A stretch of DNA of 40,476 bases from contig QJXZ01000060.1 of the NCBI GenBank assembly GCA_003248125.1, positions 1 through 40,476 on the forward strand, read 5' to 3'. The notes under the pieces were generated by a model that ran no database searches, was not told where the DNA came from, and worked only from the letters and a program-made list of their open reading frames with translations. A program made the position numbers and the translations under genes. Positions 1 to 7,161 of this stretch are shown piece by piece; the stretch's first letter is position 1, and each line of letters starts with the position of its first letter. This DNA comes from Gammaproteobacteria bacterium. GTDB taxonomy: Bacteria > Pseudomonadota > Gammaproteobacteria > Pseudomonadales > Azotimanducaceae.

Positions 1-327
1 CGGACGCTCAGCGACGCCAAGATCGAGGCGATCATTTGGGGGCTCGGCCACGACAACGCGGTCGTCCGGCGCTGCTGCCTCGAGTTCCTCGATCAGCACC
101 CGAGCGCAGCGGCAGTGCCATCCATCGTGCGCTGTCTCGATGATCCCGTGCCGCGAGTGCGCTGGCACGCCGTACATGCCCTCATTTGCGATGTCTGCAA
201 ACCTGGGGTGCAGTACGCCGATCACGCGATACTCGAGCGCATTCGCGCATTGGCAAGCGCCGATCCGAGCGCGAAGGTTCGCCGCCAGGCGCAGTGGGGT
301 CTCGACCAGCTCGGCGATCGGCAGTGA
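1..327 (+). CDS. HEAT-repeat protein, C-terminal part (cut by window edge)
   Basis: The frame is open from base 1 to a TGA at 325-327 and gives 108 residues, so the start lies upstream of the window. The protein is a run of short paired helices with the alternating hydrophobic and DP/RVRWHAV pattern of HEAT/PBS-lyase-like repeats (LDDPVPRVRWHAVHAL, then SADPSAKVRRQAQWGL), about three repeats. Such repeats form scaffolds for protein contacts; no catalytic residue is visible. The stop overlaps the GTG of the next gene by 4 bases, so it probably belongs to the same operon. The fold call is reasonably firm; the role is unknown. Confidence 0.7.
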   Translation, partial: RTLSDAKIEAIIWGLGHDNAVVRRCCLEFLDQHPSAAAVPSIVRCLDDPVPRVRWHAVHALICDVCKPGVQYADHAILERIRALASADPSAKVRRQAQWGLDQLGDRQ

Positions 328-788
328 CAACACTTCATCTGATGGTCGGCCTGCCCGGTAGCGGTAAGACCACGCGCGCCAAGCAGATCGAGCAGCAATC
401 CAATGCGCTGCGCCTCACGCCCGACGAGTGGATCACCGACATGCTCGGTGACGAACCGCCGCGCGAGGTGCGGGATGCCGCTCGCGATCCGGTGGAGACC
501 GCCTTGTGGTCGTTCGCCCGAGCCGCGCTCGAGCTCGACATCGACGTGGTGCTCGATTTCGGTTTCTGGTCGCGCCGCGAGCGCGAAGCGTTTCGTGCAC
601 GAGCACGGGACATGGGTGTTGCGTGCGCTACTCACTTTCTCGACGTCTCACTCGATGCGCTACTCGAACGGTTGGCCGTGCAGAATCACGTTCGGCCAAC
701 GGCGTTCAAGATCGATGAATCCAGCCTGCGTCAGTGGTACGCGGCGTTCGAAGCCCCGACCCCCGACGAACTCGCGGGGCAAACGTGA
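324..788 (+). CDS. P-loop ATPase/kinase (AAA_33, polynucleotide-kinase-like)
   Basis: A 154-residue protein with a Walker A motif GLPGSGKTT at residues 9-17 after a hydrophobic first strand (LHLMV). A possible Walker B-like strand follows (IDVVLDFGFWSR), then a charged helical part with Arg/Glu residues, as in small AAA_33 or zeta-toxin-like kinases that phosphorylate nucleic acid ends or small metabolites. The start chosen is GTG 324, which overlaps the upstream TGA (GTGA); ATG 342 would leave too little before the P-loop. The gene itself ends in a GTGA overlap with a second P-loop gene. The substrate cannot be told from sequence. Confidence 0.75.
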   Translation: MTTLHLMVGLPGSGKTTRAKQIEQQSNALRLTPDEWITDMLGDEPPREVRDAARDPVETALWSFARAALELDIDVVLDFGFWSRREREAFRARARDMGVACATHFLDVSLDALLERLAVQNHVRPTAFKIDESSLRQWYAAFEAPTPDELAGQT

Positions 789-1447
789 AGCAACTACTCG
801 TCATCTTCGGTCCCCCCGCAGTCGGCAAGATGACCGTCGGCCGAGCCATTCAACGGCGCACAGGACTGCCGCTATTCCACAATCACATGGCAATCGAGCC
901 TGTACTGCGCTGCTTCGAGTTCGGTTCCGAGCCTTTCGGCCAGCTGGTGAACACATTCCGCCGTGCTTTGTTCCAGTCGGTCGCCCACAGTGCATTGCCG
1001 GGCCTCATCTTCACCTACGTCTGGGATCTCGAGGCGGCAAGCGACCGACGCGCCCTCGAGCGGTTGTGTGAGCTGTACGAGAGTGTCGGCGCCGACATCG
1101 CATTCCTGGAACTTCGAGCCAGCCTCGGCGAGCGCATCACGCGCAACAAGGGCGAAGATCGAATTGCCGCAAAGCCTTCGAAGCGCGACTTGGGGCGCTC
1201 GGAAGCGAACTTACGTGCACTCGAATCCATGAAGCTGAATTCCGATGGCGCAATAACCCTACCGTATCGACATGTCGTGCTCGACACCGATGGGCTCACC
1301 GCCATCGCCGTCGCCGAACGCGCGATGATCGCGCTGGATCTGGAAGGCGTGGGTGCGGACTCGCAACATCAAGGCGTGGCAGGATCCGACGCAACAAGTG
1401 CGGCCCGAGGCCGTTTACGGAACATCGGCAAGGAGAGACGAACATGA
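785..1447 (+). CDS. P-loop nucleoside/shikimate-kinase-like protein
   Basis: A 220-residue protein whose N-terminus is a P-loop strand and Walker A, GPPAVGKMT (residues 9-17); the usual T/S after the lysine is replaced by Met followed by Thr. It continues with the FHNH segment often seen in AAA_33-type kinases of the form 'GPPAVGK.T.G..L......F.NH'. The start GTG 785 overlaps the upstream TGA, and the end overlaps the ATG of the VOC gene. The roughly 40 C-terminal residues are polar and low in hydrophobics, probably disordered. It is not a close copy of the preceding kinase. Family-level call only. Confidence 0.7.
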   Translation: MKQLLVIFGPPAVGKMTVGRAIQRRTGLPLFHNHMAIEPVLRCFEFGSEPFGQLVNTFRRALFQSVAHSALPGLIFTYVWDLEAASDRRALERLCELYESVGADIAFLELRASLGERITRNKGEDRIAAKPSKRDLGRSEANLRALESMKLNSDGAITLPYRHVVLDTDGLTAIAVAERAMIALDLEGVGADSQHQGVAGSDATSAARGRLRNIGKERRT

Positions 1448-1815
1448 GCACCATCAACGGCATTGCACCGCAGCTCCTGGTCGACGACTTGGCGGCCGCA
1501 ATCGCTTTCTACGTCGACCGCTTGGGCTTCACGCAAGCCATCGATTGGGGCGGTTTCTACGCCAGCGTCGAGCGGGATGGCCAGTCGATTCACTTGAAGT
1601 GTGCACCGAAGACCGACGCCGACCGCGCCAACCGGCGCGACAACGAGCACCTGGACGCATACATAGACGTCACCGACATCGAGGCGCTCTATCGCGAGTT
1701 CCAAGCCCGCGGCGTGCCATTCGTCAAACCGCTGGCTGATCGGCCGTGGGGGGCTCGTGACTTCTACGTCGAGGATGTTGATGGCTATATCCTCGGTTTC
1801 TCGGAGTCGACATGA
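1444..1815 (+). CDS. VOC family (glyoxalase/bleomycin-resistance-like) protein
   Basis: A 123-residue single VOC module with two beta-alpha-beta-beta-beta halves. The N-terminal half starts PQLLVDDLAAAIAFYVDRLGF, and the C-terminal half ends with ARDFYVEDVDGYILGFSE, the family's 'D.DGN.L.F.E' signature with the metal-ligand Glu position kept. VOC proteins are metal-dependent lyases/isomerases, dioxygenases or drug-binding proteins; the substrate is not predictable. ATG 1444 overlaps the upstream TGA and has AAGGAG about 8 bases before it. It overlaps the next gene by ATGA. Two other VOC genes occur in the window. Confidence 0.85.
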   Translation: MSTINGIAPQLLVDDLAAAIAFYVDRLGFTQAIDWGGFYASVERDGQSIHLKCAPKTDADRANRRDNEHLDAYIDVTDIEALYREFQARGVPFVKPLADRPWGARDFYVEDVDGYILGFSEST

Positions 1816-2273
1816 ACACCGACCAGCTACAAGGCGGCTGCCTGTGCGGCGCGGTTCGCTTCTCAGTGGACGAAGCATCAGCATTGGTCAGCTACTGCCA
1901 CTGCCGTATGTGCCGCAAGGCGACCGGCGGACCGTACTCGGTGATGGCCACCGTGCCTCGGCAAGCGCTCACGTGGCGAGGCGAGCCCAAGTGGCGCCGG
2001 TCGAGTCCGCTCGCGCAGCGCGCATTTTGTCCGGCCTGCGGCTCACCCATCGGTTTCGAGTACGACGATTCCGATCTCACCAGCATTCCCATCGGTGCGT
2101 TCGATTCGGCAGAATCACTGATCCCGACCCAGCACGGCGGCATCGAGAGCCGCCTACCTTGGGTTCGGGTCGACGACCATCTGCCGACCGAACGCTGCGA
2201 CGACGATCCCGACTATCGCAAGCTCGTCGCACAGACCGGTTGGGTGCCGCCTTTCTCGCAGGAGCGAACATGA
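1812..2273 (+). CDS. GFA family zinc protein (CENP-V/GFA domain)
   Basis: A 153-residue protein with the complete GFA zinc-ligand set: GGCLCGAVRF near residue 9, CHCRMC near residue 29, and FCPACGSPIGF near residue 72. The family is named after the glutathione-dependent formaldehyde-activating enzyme, but most members have no proven reaction and the name should not be taken as function. It is the first of three GFA genes here (see 17682 and 19001). It overlaps both neighbours by 4 bases and so is probably translated together with the VOC and globin genes. Confidence 0.88.
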   Translation: MNTDQLQGGCLCGAVRFSVDEASALVSYCHCRMCRKATGGPYSVMATVPRQALTWRGEPKWRRSSPLAQRAFCPACGSPIGFEYDDSDLTSIPIGAFDSAESLIPTQHGGIESRLPWVRVDDHLPTERCDDDPDYRKLVAQTGWVPPFSQERT

Positions 2274-2677
2274 CCGATACGGATGCCATCATCGAATCTC
2301 TGGTGCAAGCCGGGGAAGTTGCCGGCGACATCACCCCCGCCGTCTACGCCAGCTACTTTGCGGCCTGCCCAGAGTCCCGCGAATTGATGAGTCACGTCGA
2401 TCAGTACATGCAAGGACGCATGCTCGCGGAGGTGCTGCGCCTGCTGATGGGTGAGGAAGCTGCTACGGATGCCTCCTATCTCCACTTCGAAACACACAAT
2501 CACGCGAGCTACGGCGTGAAGCAGCACATGTACACGAATCTGTTGTTGGCCGTTCGCGATGCGGTGCGCGGCGTGCTCGGCGACGACTGGCACCCTCGGC
2601 ACGAGAGCGCATGGCAAGCACGCGTCGAGGAGTTGCTTGCGGAAATCGACACGGCGCTCGCTACGCCTGCGTCGTGA
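2270..2677 (+). CDS. Stand-alone globin-like protein
   Basis: A 135-residue all-helical protein that matches the pattern of single-domain bacterial globins. A B-helix aromatic pair occurs in VYASYFAACPESRELM. An F-helix histidine (His78) in NHASYGVKQHMY lines up with the proximal-His segment of flavohaemoglobins (KHxxLGV...Y). An H helix has the usual LGDDW...AW pattern. There is no FAD/NAD reductase domain, so it would bind haem alone. ATG 2270 overlaps the upstream TGA. A role in oxygen or NO handling is known for the family, and the nearby peroxiredoxin fits a stress operon, but that is inference. Confidence 0.7.
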   Translation: MTDTDAIIESLVQAGEVAGDITPAVYASYFAACPESRELMSHVDQYMQGRMLAEVLRLLMGEEAATDASYLHFETHNHASYGVKQHMYTNLLLAVRDAVRGVLGDDWHPRHESAWQARVEELLAEIDTALATPAS

Positions 2678-3168
2678 TCCGCGACGCGGTCGAGGCCGAC
2701 TTCGCAACCATTCTCGCGCTGAACGCTGCCGACGAGCACTATCTGAGCCCGCTCGATGACGCGCGACTGACACGGCTTCACGCTCAGGCCACGTCGCATC
2801 GCGTCATCACGGTCGACGACGTGACCGCCGGTTTTCTGCTCGCTTTCGACGACGGCAGCGGCTACGAAGGACTCAATTTCGGTTGGTTTGCACGGCACCT
2901 TTCGAATTTCATGTACATCGATCGAGTCGTCATCGACAGCGCCTTCCGCGGTCGGGGATTGGGCAGCGCACTGTACGAAGACCTGATTGCACTCGCGCTA
3001 CATCGCGACATCGCCAACGTCGTCTGCGAGTACGACCTACAGCCACCCAACCCCGGATCCGCAGCGTTTCACGCGGCAATGGGCTTCCGCGAGGTCGGCC
3101 AGTGGGCCGCACCCGGTGGCAGTAAGACGTGCTCGATGCAGCAGTTGGCGCTGCGCGAAATGCCTTAG
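2674..3168 (+). CDS. GNAT family N-acetyltransferase
   Basis: A 164-residue single GNAT domain. The N-terminal VIRDAVEADFATILALNAADE is the usual beta1-alpha1 start. YIDRVVIDSAFRGRGLGSALYEDL carries the acetyl-CoA pyrophosphate-binding R-G-x-G-L-G turn of motif A, and NPGSAAFHAAMGFREVG is the C-terminal motif B. The start GTG 2674 overlaps the TGA of the globin gene. The acyl acceptor is unknown. It ends 9 bases before the transporter gene in the same direction. Confidence 0.87.
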   Translation: MIRDAVEADFATILALNAADEHYLSPLDDARLTRLHAQATSHRVITVDDVTAGFLLAFDDGSGYEGLNFGWFARHLSNFMYIDRVVIDSAFRGRGLGSALYEDLIALALHRDIANVVCEYDLQPPNPGSAAFHAAMGFREVGQWAAPGGSKTCSMQQLALREMP

Positions 3169-3177
3169 ACTGGCGCA

Positions 3178-3798
3178 ATGGACGATTGCTGCCAGAACAA
3201 GACGCAAGCGCTCGCGCTACTGCGCGACCGCCAGCGCGTGGTGCTCGTTTCAGTGCTCGTCATCAATGCGGTGTTGTTCTTCGTCGAGTTCGGTGCCGGC
3301 CTACTGAGCGCGTCCTCGGCCCTGCTCGCCGATTCACTCGACATGCTGGGCGATGCCTTCGTCTATGGCTTCAGCCTCTTCGTCCTCACCCGTAACGTCC
3401 TCTGGAAGGCACGCGCCGCAAGCGCGAAGGGGATCGTGATGGCGGCGTTCGGACTGTTCGTGCTCGGCCATTCCATCAACAAGCTTCTGAATCCCGTGAT
3501 TCCAGAAGCGCTGACGATCGAGACCGTCGCTCTCGTGGCGCTCGCGGGCAACGCGACCTGCCTTGCACTTTTGTGGCGCCATCGCGGCGACGACATCAAC
3601 ATGCAGTCGGTGTGGCTCTGCTCGCGCAACGACATCGTCGCCAACGTCTCCGTACTCGGTGCAGGCGCCGCGGTCTGGTGGTTCGGCTCCCAATGGCCCG
3701 ACCTGGTCGTCGGCATCGCGATCGCAGCGTTGTTCCTGAAGTCGGCTGCCACGGTGCTCCGAGACGCCGCGGCCGTGCGCGCGACTGCAGTCGTTTGA
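3178..3798 (+). CDS. Small CDF-like cation efflux protein
   Basis: A 206-residue protein with about five to six membrane spans and a cysteine pair near the start (MDDCCQNK). Segment 2 reads ADSLDMLGDAFVY and segment 5 reads CSRNDIVANV, the places where cation diffusion facilitators carry H/DxxxD zinc-binding pairs. Here the pairs are D-x-x-x-D and N-D, so the metal site differs from the classical His/Asp form. The cytoplasmic C-terminal domain of standard CDF proteins is absent. It sits between the GNAT and YaiI genes; its TGA overlaps the TTG start of yaiI. Metal specificity is unknown. Confidence 0.75.
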   Translation: MDDCCQNKTQALALLRDRQRVVLVSVLVINAVLFFVEFGAGLLSASSALLADSLDMLGDAFVYGFSLFVLTRNVLWKARAASAKGIVMAAFGLFVLGHSINKLLNPVIPEALTIETVALVALAGNATCLALLWRHRGDDINMQSVWLCSRNDIVANVSVLGAGAAVWWFGSQWPDLVVGIAIAALFLKSAATVLRDAAAVRATAVV

Positions 3799-4253
3799 CC
3801 ACGCTCTGGGTGGACGCCGATGCGTGCCCCGGCGCGATTCGCGACATCGTCCTCAAGGCAGCCCAACGTCGCCACGTCAATACCGTGTTCGTTGCGCACC
3901 AACCGCTACGCGTTCCCCGTACTCGATTCGTACGTGCGGTGGTCGTGGCAGCCGGATTCGATGCCGCGGACGATCACATCGCAACGGAAGTCGCGACCGG
4001 CGATTTGGTGGTCACCGCAGACATTCCACTCGCCGCACGGGTGGTTGCGGCAGGTGCCACCGCGATCAACCCGAGAGGCACCGAATACACGGCCGAATCG
4101 GTGCATTCCCATCTCGCCAAGCGCAATCTACTAACCGAGTTGCGCGAGCAAGGTGTAGTACGCGGCGGGCCGGCACCCCTCGGACCACGCGAGATTCAAG
4201 CGTTCGCCAACTCACTCGATCGACATCTGACTCGCTTGGCGAGCGCAAATTGA
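3795..4253 (+). CDS. yaiI: YaiI/YqxD family protein (DUF188)
   Basis: A 152-residue protein with all hallmarks of the family: TLWVDADACPGAIRDIVLKAA at the start, a central DAADDHIATEVATGDLVVTADIPLA, and GPREIQAFANSLDRHL at the end. The fold is PIN-like, with conserved Asp residues in DADACP and TADIPLA that could bind a metal; the biological role is not established. The chosen start is TTG 3795, overlapping the upstream TGA, because it puts the DADACP motif at the usual distance from the N-terminus and no ATG or GTG does so. Confidence 0.88.
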   Translation: MTTLWVDADACPGAIRDIVLKAAQRRHVNTVFVAHQPLRVPRTRFVRAVVVAAGFDAADDHIATEVATGDLVVTADIPLAARVVAAGATAINPRGTEYTAESVHSHLAKRNLLTELREQGVVRGGPAPLGPREIQAFANSLDRHLTRLASAN

Positions 4254-4266
4254 GGTACAGACCGAC

Positions 4267-4719
4267 ATGTTGAAGCCCGGAGAAACTGCACCGTCGTTCG
4301 CGGCACAAGACCAGGACGGCAACGAGGTGACGCTGGCGGGTCTGCTCGAGCAAGGCGATGTGATCGTCTATTTCTACCCCGCTGACTTCACGCCGGTCTG
4401 CACACGCGAAGCGTGCGCGTTCCGCGACCGCTTCGAAGATTTGCAGCGGGTCGGCGTGCAGATCGTCGGCGTCAGCTCGCAGGACGCCGACAGCCATCGG
4501 CGATTTCGCACCACGTTCGAGCTACCGTTTCCGCTGATCTGCGATCCGCACAAAGACGTCATTCGCGCGTTCGGCGTCGATGGGCCACTCGGTCTCGGCA
4601 CGCGGCGCGCCACCTTTCTGATCGGTCGCGACGGCGTGGTGAAGAACCGCGCCGTTGCCGACTTCTTCGTCGCCAGCCACATGGATCTGGTGCGGGCCGT
4701 GCTCGACGATCGGAAGTAG
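4267..4719 (+). CDS. bcp: Bcp/PrxQ-type peroxiredoxin
   Basis: A 150-residue AhpC/TSA-fold protein. The peroxidatic site is FYPADFTPVCTREAC, with peroxidatic Cys45 and a second cysteine at position 50, the same numbers and spacing as the two cysteines of E. coli Bcp. An active-site Arg region follows (LGTRRATFLIGRDGVV). The family reduces peroxides with electrons from thioredoxin. It starts 13 bases after yaiI and may be co-transcribed with it. Just downstream lies a decayed GNAT gene. Confidence 0.9.
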   Translation: MLKPGETAPSFAAQDQDGNEVTLAGLLEQGDVIVYFYPADFTPVCTREACAFRDRFEDLQRVGVQIVGVSSQDADSHRRFRTTFELPFPLICDPHKDVIRAFGVDGPLGLGTRRATFLIGRDGVVKNRAVADFFVASHMDLVRAVLDDRK

Positions 4720-4724
4720 CGTCA

Positions 4725-4965
4725 ATGGCCGCGATCTCCTTGAAACGGGCGACACACGCCGACCTACCCGTGCTGCTGCGCATGTTCGGCGAGTACCACG
4801 CCATGGCGGGCATCGCATCGACGCCCATCGAACTCGAAGCAACGCTCGGCCGCTCGTCATGCGCGACGATGCAGAGATGCATTCATCGACGAGTTCCACA
4901 TCGACGATAGTCATCGGGGTCGGGGCTATGGCCGCGACCGCTACTTGCTCATGAGTCGGCGCTGA
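4725..4965 (+). pseudogene. GNAT acetyltransferase remnant (deletion plus frame change)
   Basis: The first 40 codons from ATG 4725 read as a GNAT start (ISLKRATHADLPVLLRMFGEYHAMAG). Then the frame is lost. In another frame, 4882-4935 encodes FIDEFHIDDSHRGRGYGR, which is the acetyl-CoA-binding motif A with its R-G-R-G-Y-G turn, and it stops at TGA 4963-4965. About 50 to 60 residues of a normal GNAT middle and the whole C-terminal third are missing, so this looks like an internal deletion with frame change followed by 3' loss. Its place, 5 bases after bcp, suggests it was once part of that operon. Confidence 0.7.
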
Positions 4966-4974
4966 TCGAGGAAG

Positions 4975-5378
4975 TCAGGGTTGATCCGGTGCAATCGAGT
5001 CCGATTCGGGCGCTTCCAGGCGTATCGCCATCGCCCCCGAACGCGGGAAGATCGCGCCGACGTAGCGATCCGCCCAATCATATTTCGCGGCCATCAGCGC
5101 GTTGATCCGCGGAGTTTCCTGGGGTGCGGGCACGGCTCGAGGCGGATGTCCGGATGCGAGACGAGCCGCGCATACCATTGCGAGCGCGCATCGCCGGCCC
5201 GTAAGTACGGCGTGCCATCGAGATCGACGATCCACAAGCGGGTGCGTTGTTCGGTGCCAGATTCGTCGATGGTCGTCAGCACGACCACTTCGCCCGACTC
5301 GGATGCGAGCATCTGCACGATACCCATGACGAACATCAGGCTGACGATGCCCGCGAAGATCCTCGAGACCCACTTCAT
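4975..5378 (-). pseudogene. Membrane-anchored PNPOx-like (split-barrel) protein gene, frameshifted
   Basis: From ATG 5378 the frame gives an N-terminal membrane helix (IFAGIVSLMFVMGIVQMLA), then VVVLTTIDESG, TRLWIVDLDG and WYARLVSHPDIRLE, as in small flavin-reductase/DUF2255-like split-barrel proteins. After about residue 81 (near base 5135) the homology jumps to the neighbouring frame, which continues RAVPAPQETPRINALM and AAKYDWADRYVGAIFPR to a stop at 4975. The link between halves looks several residues shorter than usual in the family, so a small out-of-frame deletion is likelier than a one-base sequencing error. The assignment to DUF2255 or a deazaflavin-dependent reductase relative is tentative. 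Confidence 0.65.
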
Positions 5379-5492
5379 GCTGAAGATCCGGAATGAGGTG
5401 CTAGAAGCGTGCGCAAAGTGCGGTGGAAAATCCAGCGTGCCCGCACCCGGAAGGGCGCGAGCACGCCGGCGAGAACGTCTCGAAAAGCGTGG

Positions 5493-5780
5493 TTACCAGC
5501 GCGGACCGGCGCCACCGCCACCGCCGCCTGTGCGGCGTGGGCGCTCTTGCGCTTCGTTGACCCGCAACTGACGCGAACCCATCTCCTTGCCGTTGAGGCG
5601 AGAGATGGCTTCTTTGGCAGCGCTGGCTTCCATTTCCACGAAACCAAAGCCCCGCGAACGGCCGGTCTCGCGGTCGGTCACGACCGTTGCCGAGTGCACG
5701 TTGCCGTGCGCCGCAAACAAATCACGCAACTCCTGATCGGTGGTCGACCAAGGCAGGTTGCCGACATAAATCTTCTTCAC
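5493..5780 (-). CDS. Glycine-rich single-RRM RNA-binding protein (copy 1)
   Basis: A 95-residue protein with one RRM domain at residues 1-78: RNP2 is IYVGNLPW and RNP1 is RGFGFVEM, both complete with the RNA-stacking aromatics. The tail is a short Gly-rich stretch (GGGGGGAG). Bacterial RRM proteins of this type are often induced by cold and act on RNA structure; that is family knowledge, not shown here. The start is GTG 5780, with GGAG about 8 bases upstream. A close paralogue lies at 6634-6930. Confidence 0.92.
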   Translation of the reverse strand: MKKIYVGNLPWSTTDQELRDLFAAHGNVHSATVVTDRETGRSRGFGFVEMEASAAKEAISRLNGKEMGSRQLRVNEAQERPRRTGGGGGGAGPRW

Positions 5781-6033
5781 TTAGATCTCCAAGAATCAAC
5801 ATAGATACTCTGCGTGGGCCCCTGCCGAACTCGAACGGGCTACGCGACTTCGCCCACGACTATCACGCCGCGTGCGGCTTTCAGAAACGATTCGATGCCG
5901 ACTTACGAGAGGAGTATTACCAGACGGGAATCGGGGCAGGACGGTTTCCAAGCGGACGCGATGGTACACCGGCGCATCTTCGAACGCTACTCTGGATTAG
6001 GTGGCCAATGCCCAGAGCCGCTAGCATCGACGG
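5781..6033. other. Intergenic stretch without a convincing gene
   Basis: About 250 bases separate the GTG start of the minus-strand RRM gene from the ATG of the plus-strand methyltransferase, so promoters for both should lie here. Open frames run through it, but none shows a recognisable domain or ribosome-binding site. I saw no clear sigma-70 hexamer pair. The part next to the RRM gene could be an untranslated leader, as is usual for cold-induced RRM genes, but nothing in the sequence proves it. Confidence 0.4.
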
Positions 6034-6609
6034 ATGGCCAAGACCGACGACGACTGGCTCGCACCGTTTGCACGGCTGTTCGGCGGCACGGTGGTGCTGG
6101 AACTCGGCTGTGGTGATGGCCGTGACACCGCGTGGCTGCTCGGGCGCGGCCACGACGTCGTGGCGCTCGACCGATCACCCGATGCGCTCACGGCCAATGC
6201 GAAGGCCGCGCCAGAGGCTTGGCGGGTACGCGCGGAACTCGGTGCGCCGCTGCCGTTTCGAGATTCGACCTTCGACGTGGTCGTTGCGAGCCTATCGCTG
6301 CACTACTTCGGCCACCACCACACGCGCAGAATCATGGCCGAAGTAAGACGTTGCCTCGCGCGTCGCGGCGTGCTGCTTGCACGCTTCAACTCCACCAACG
6401 ACATTCACCATGGCGCGCGCGGGCATGCACCACTGGCAGATGGCTTGTATTTGGTCGGCGACCGGCTGAAACGATTCTTCACCGGCGACGACGTCGCCGC
6501 CTTCCGTCGCGACGGTTGGCAGATCGAACAACTCGAGGAGAGCTGCATCGATCGCTACCAGCGACCGAAATTCGTCTGGACGGCCGTGCTGCGGCGCGCC
6601 CCCGACTAG
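6034..6609 (+). CDS. Class I SAM-dependent methyltransferase
   Basis: A 191-residue Rossmann methyltransferase. Motif I is VLELGCGDGRD (residues 21-31); the acidic end of strand 2 is VVALDRSPDAL; motif IV is FDVVVASLSLHYF, followed by a helix and strand (RCLARRGVLLARFNS). It is of the Methyltransf_11/25 kind that acts on small molecules or quinones; the acceptor is unknown. It stands alone between two minus-strand RRM genes and ends 24 bases from the end of RRM copy 2 (convergent). Confidence 0.85.
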   Translation: MAKTDDDWLAPFARLFGGTVVLELGCGDGRDTAWLLGRGHDVVALDRSPDALTANAKAAPEAWRVRAELGAPLPFRDSTFDVVVASLSLHYFGHHHTRRIMAEVRRCLARRGVLLARFNSTNDIHHGARGHAPLADGLYLVGDRLKRFFTGDDVAAFRRDGWQIEQLEESCIDRYQRPKFVWTAVLRRAPD

Positions 6610-6633
6610 GCAGCGCCCGCTAGCCTCGCTCGG

Positions 6634-6930
6634 TCAGCGGCGCGGTCCGCGTCCGCCGCGATCCCCGCGATCGCCGCGATCGCCGCGTGGCCGGTCGGTG
6701 GCTTCCGATACACGCAACGGTCGCGAACCAAAGTCCTTCCCGTTCAATTCTTTGATCGCTTGCTCGGCTGCAGCATCGTCCATCTCGACGAAACCAAAGC
6801 CTCGCGAGCGGCCGGTTTCACGATCGGTGATCACCGTTGCCGACCGCACCGCGCCGAACTTGGCGAACAACTCCGACAACTCGGCGTCGTTCGTGCGCCA
6901 CGGTAGATTGCCGACGTACAGTTTCTTCAT
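6634..6930 (-). CDS. RGG/GDR-tailed single-RRM RNA-binding protein (copy 2)
   Basis: A 98-residue paralogue of the RRM gene at 5493-5780. RNP2 is LYVGNLPW and RNP1 is RGFGFVEM, with an identical stretch TDRETGRSRGFGFVEM shared by both copies. The tails differ: this one is a charged run of GDR triplets ending GGRGPRR, encoded by a short tandem repeat near 6656-6690. Arg/Gly tails usually add non-specific RNA affinity. ATG 6930 has GAGAG about 7 bases upstream. The two copies flank one methyltransferase gene, which suggests local duplication. Confidence 0.92.
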   Translation of the reverse strand: MKKLYVGNLPWRTNDAELSELFAKFGAVRSATVITDRETGRSRGFGFVEMDDAAAEQAIKELNGKDFGSRPLRVSEATDRPRGDRGDRGDRGGRGPRR

Positions 6931-7161
6931 CTCGAACTCTCCGCAGAGACACAGGTCCTGGCCAAAGACAATATTGCAACCTCGAGCCTCGAAACCGGAC
7001 TCGCTGACGAAGTGCTCGTGGGGACGGTCGAGACAGAAATGGGAGCAGGAAATTGCAAGGCCTCGGGCGACTATACGCCAACGCCTACCGATTGGAAGCC
7101 TCCCCGTGACGCCCCGACCGTATCTTGGCTAAGATCGGCGCGGTTCGGTCCTGCGTGCGCC
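6931..7161. other. Divergent intergenic region between RRM copy 2 and L,D-transpeptidase
   Basis: About 230 bases between divergent gene starts, so it should hold both promoters. An open plus-strand frame runs in phase with the transpeptidase from 7012, but its residues show no domain. ATG 7162 is preferred because it is followed at once by a signal peptide. No tRNA, terminator or repeat was seen. Confidence 0.4.

Noticed and set aside
2611-2673. ATG upstream of the GNAT gene that would lengthen it by 21 residues
   Set aside because: The added residues overlap the globin gene and have no GNAT similarity; GTG 2674 fits the family start and the 4-base overlap pattern.
5814-6116. Open frame of 100 codons in the gap before the methyltransferase
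   Set aside because: No domain, poor composition, and it runs into the methyltransferase gene in another frame.
6656-6690. Short tandem GATCGCCGC-type repeat as a separate element
   Set aside because: It is explained by the GDR triplets of the RRM protein tail and is part of that gene.
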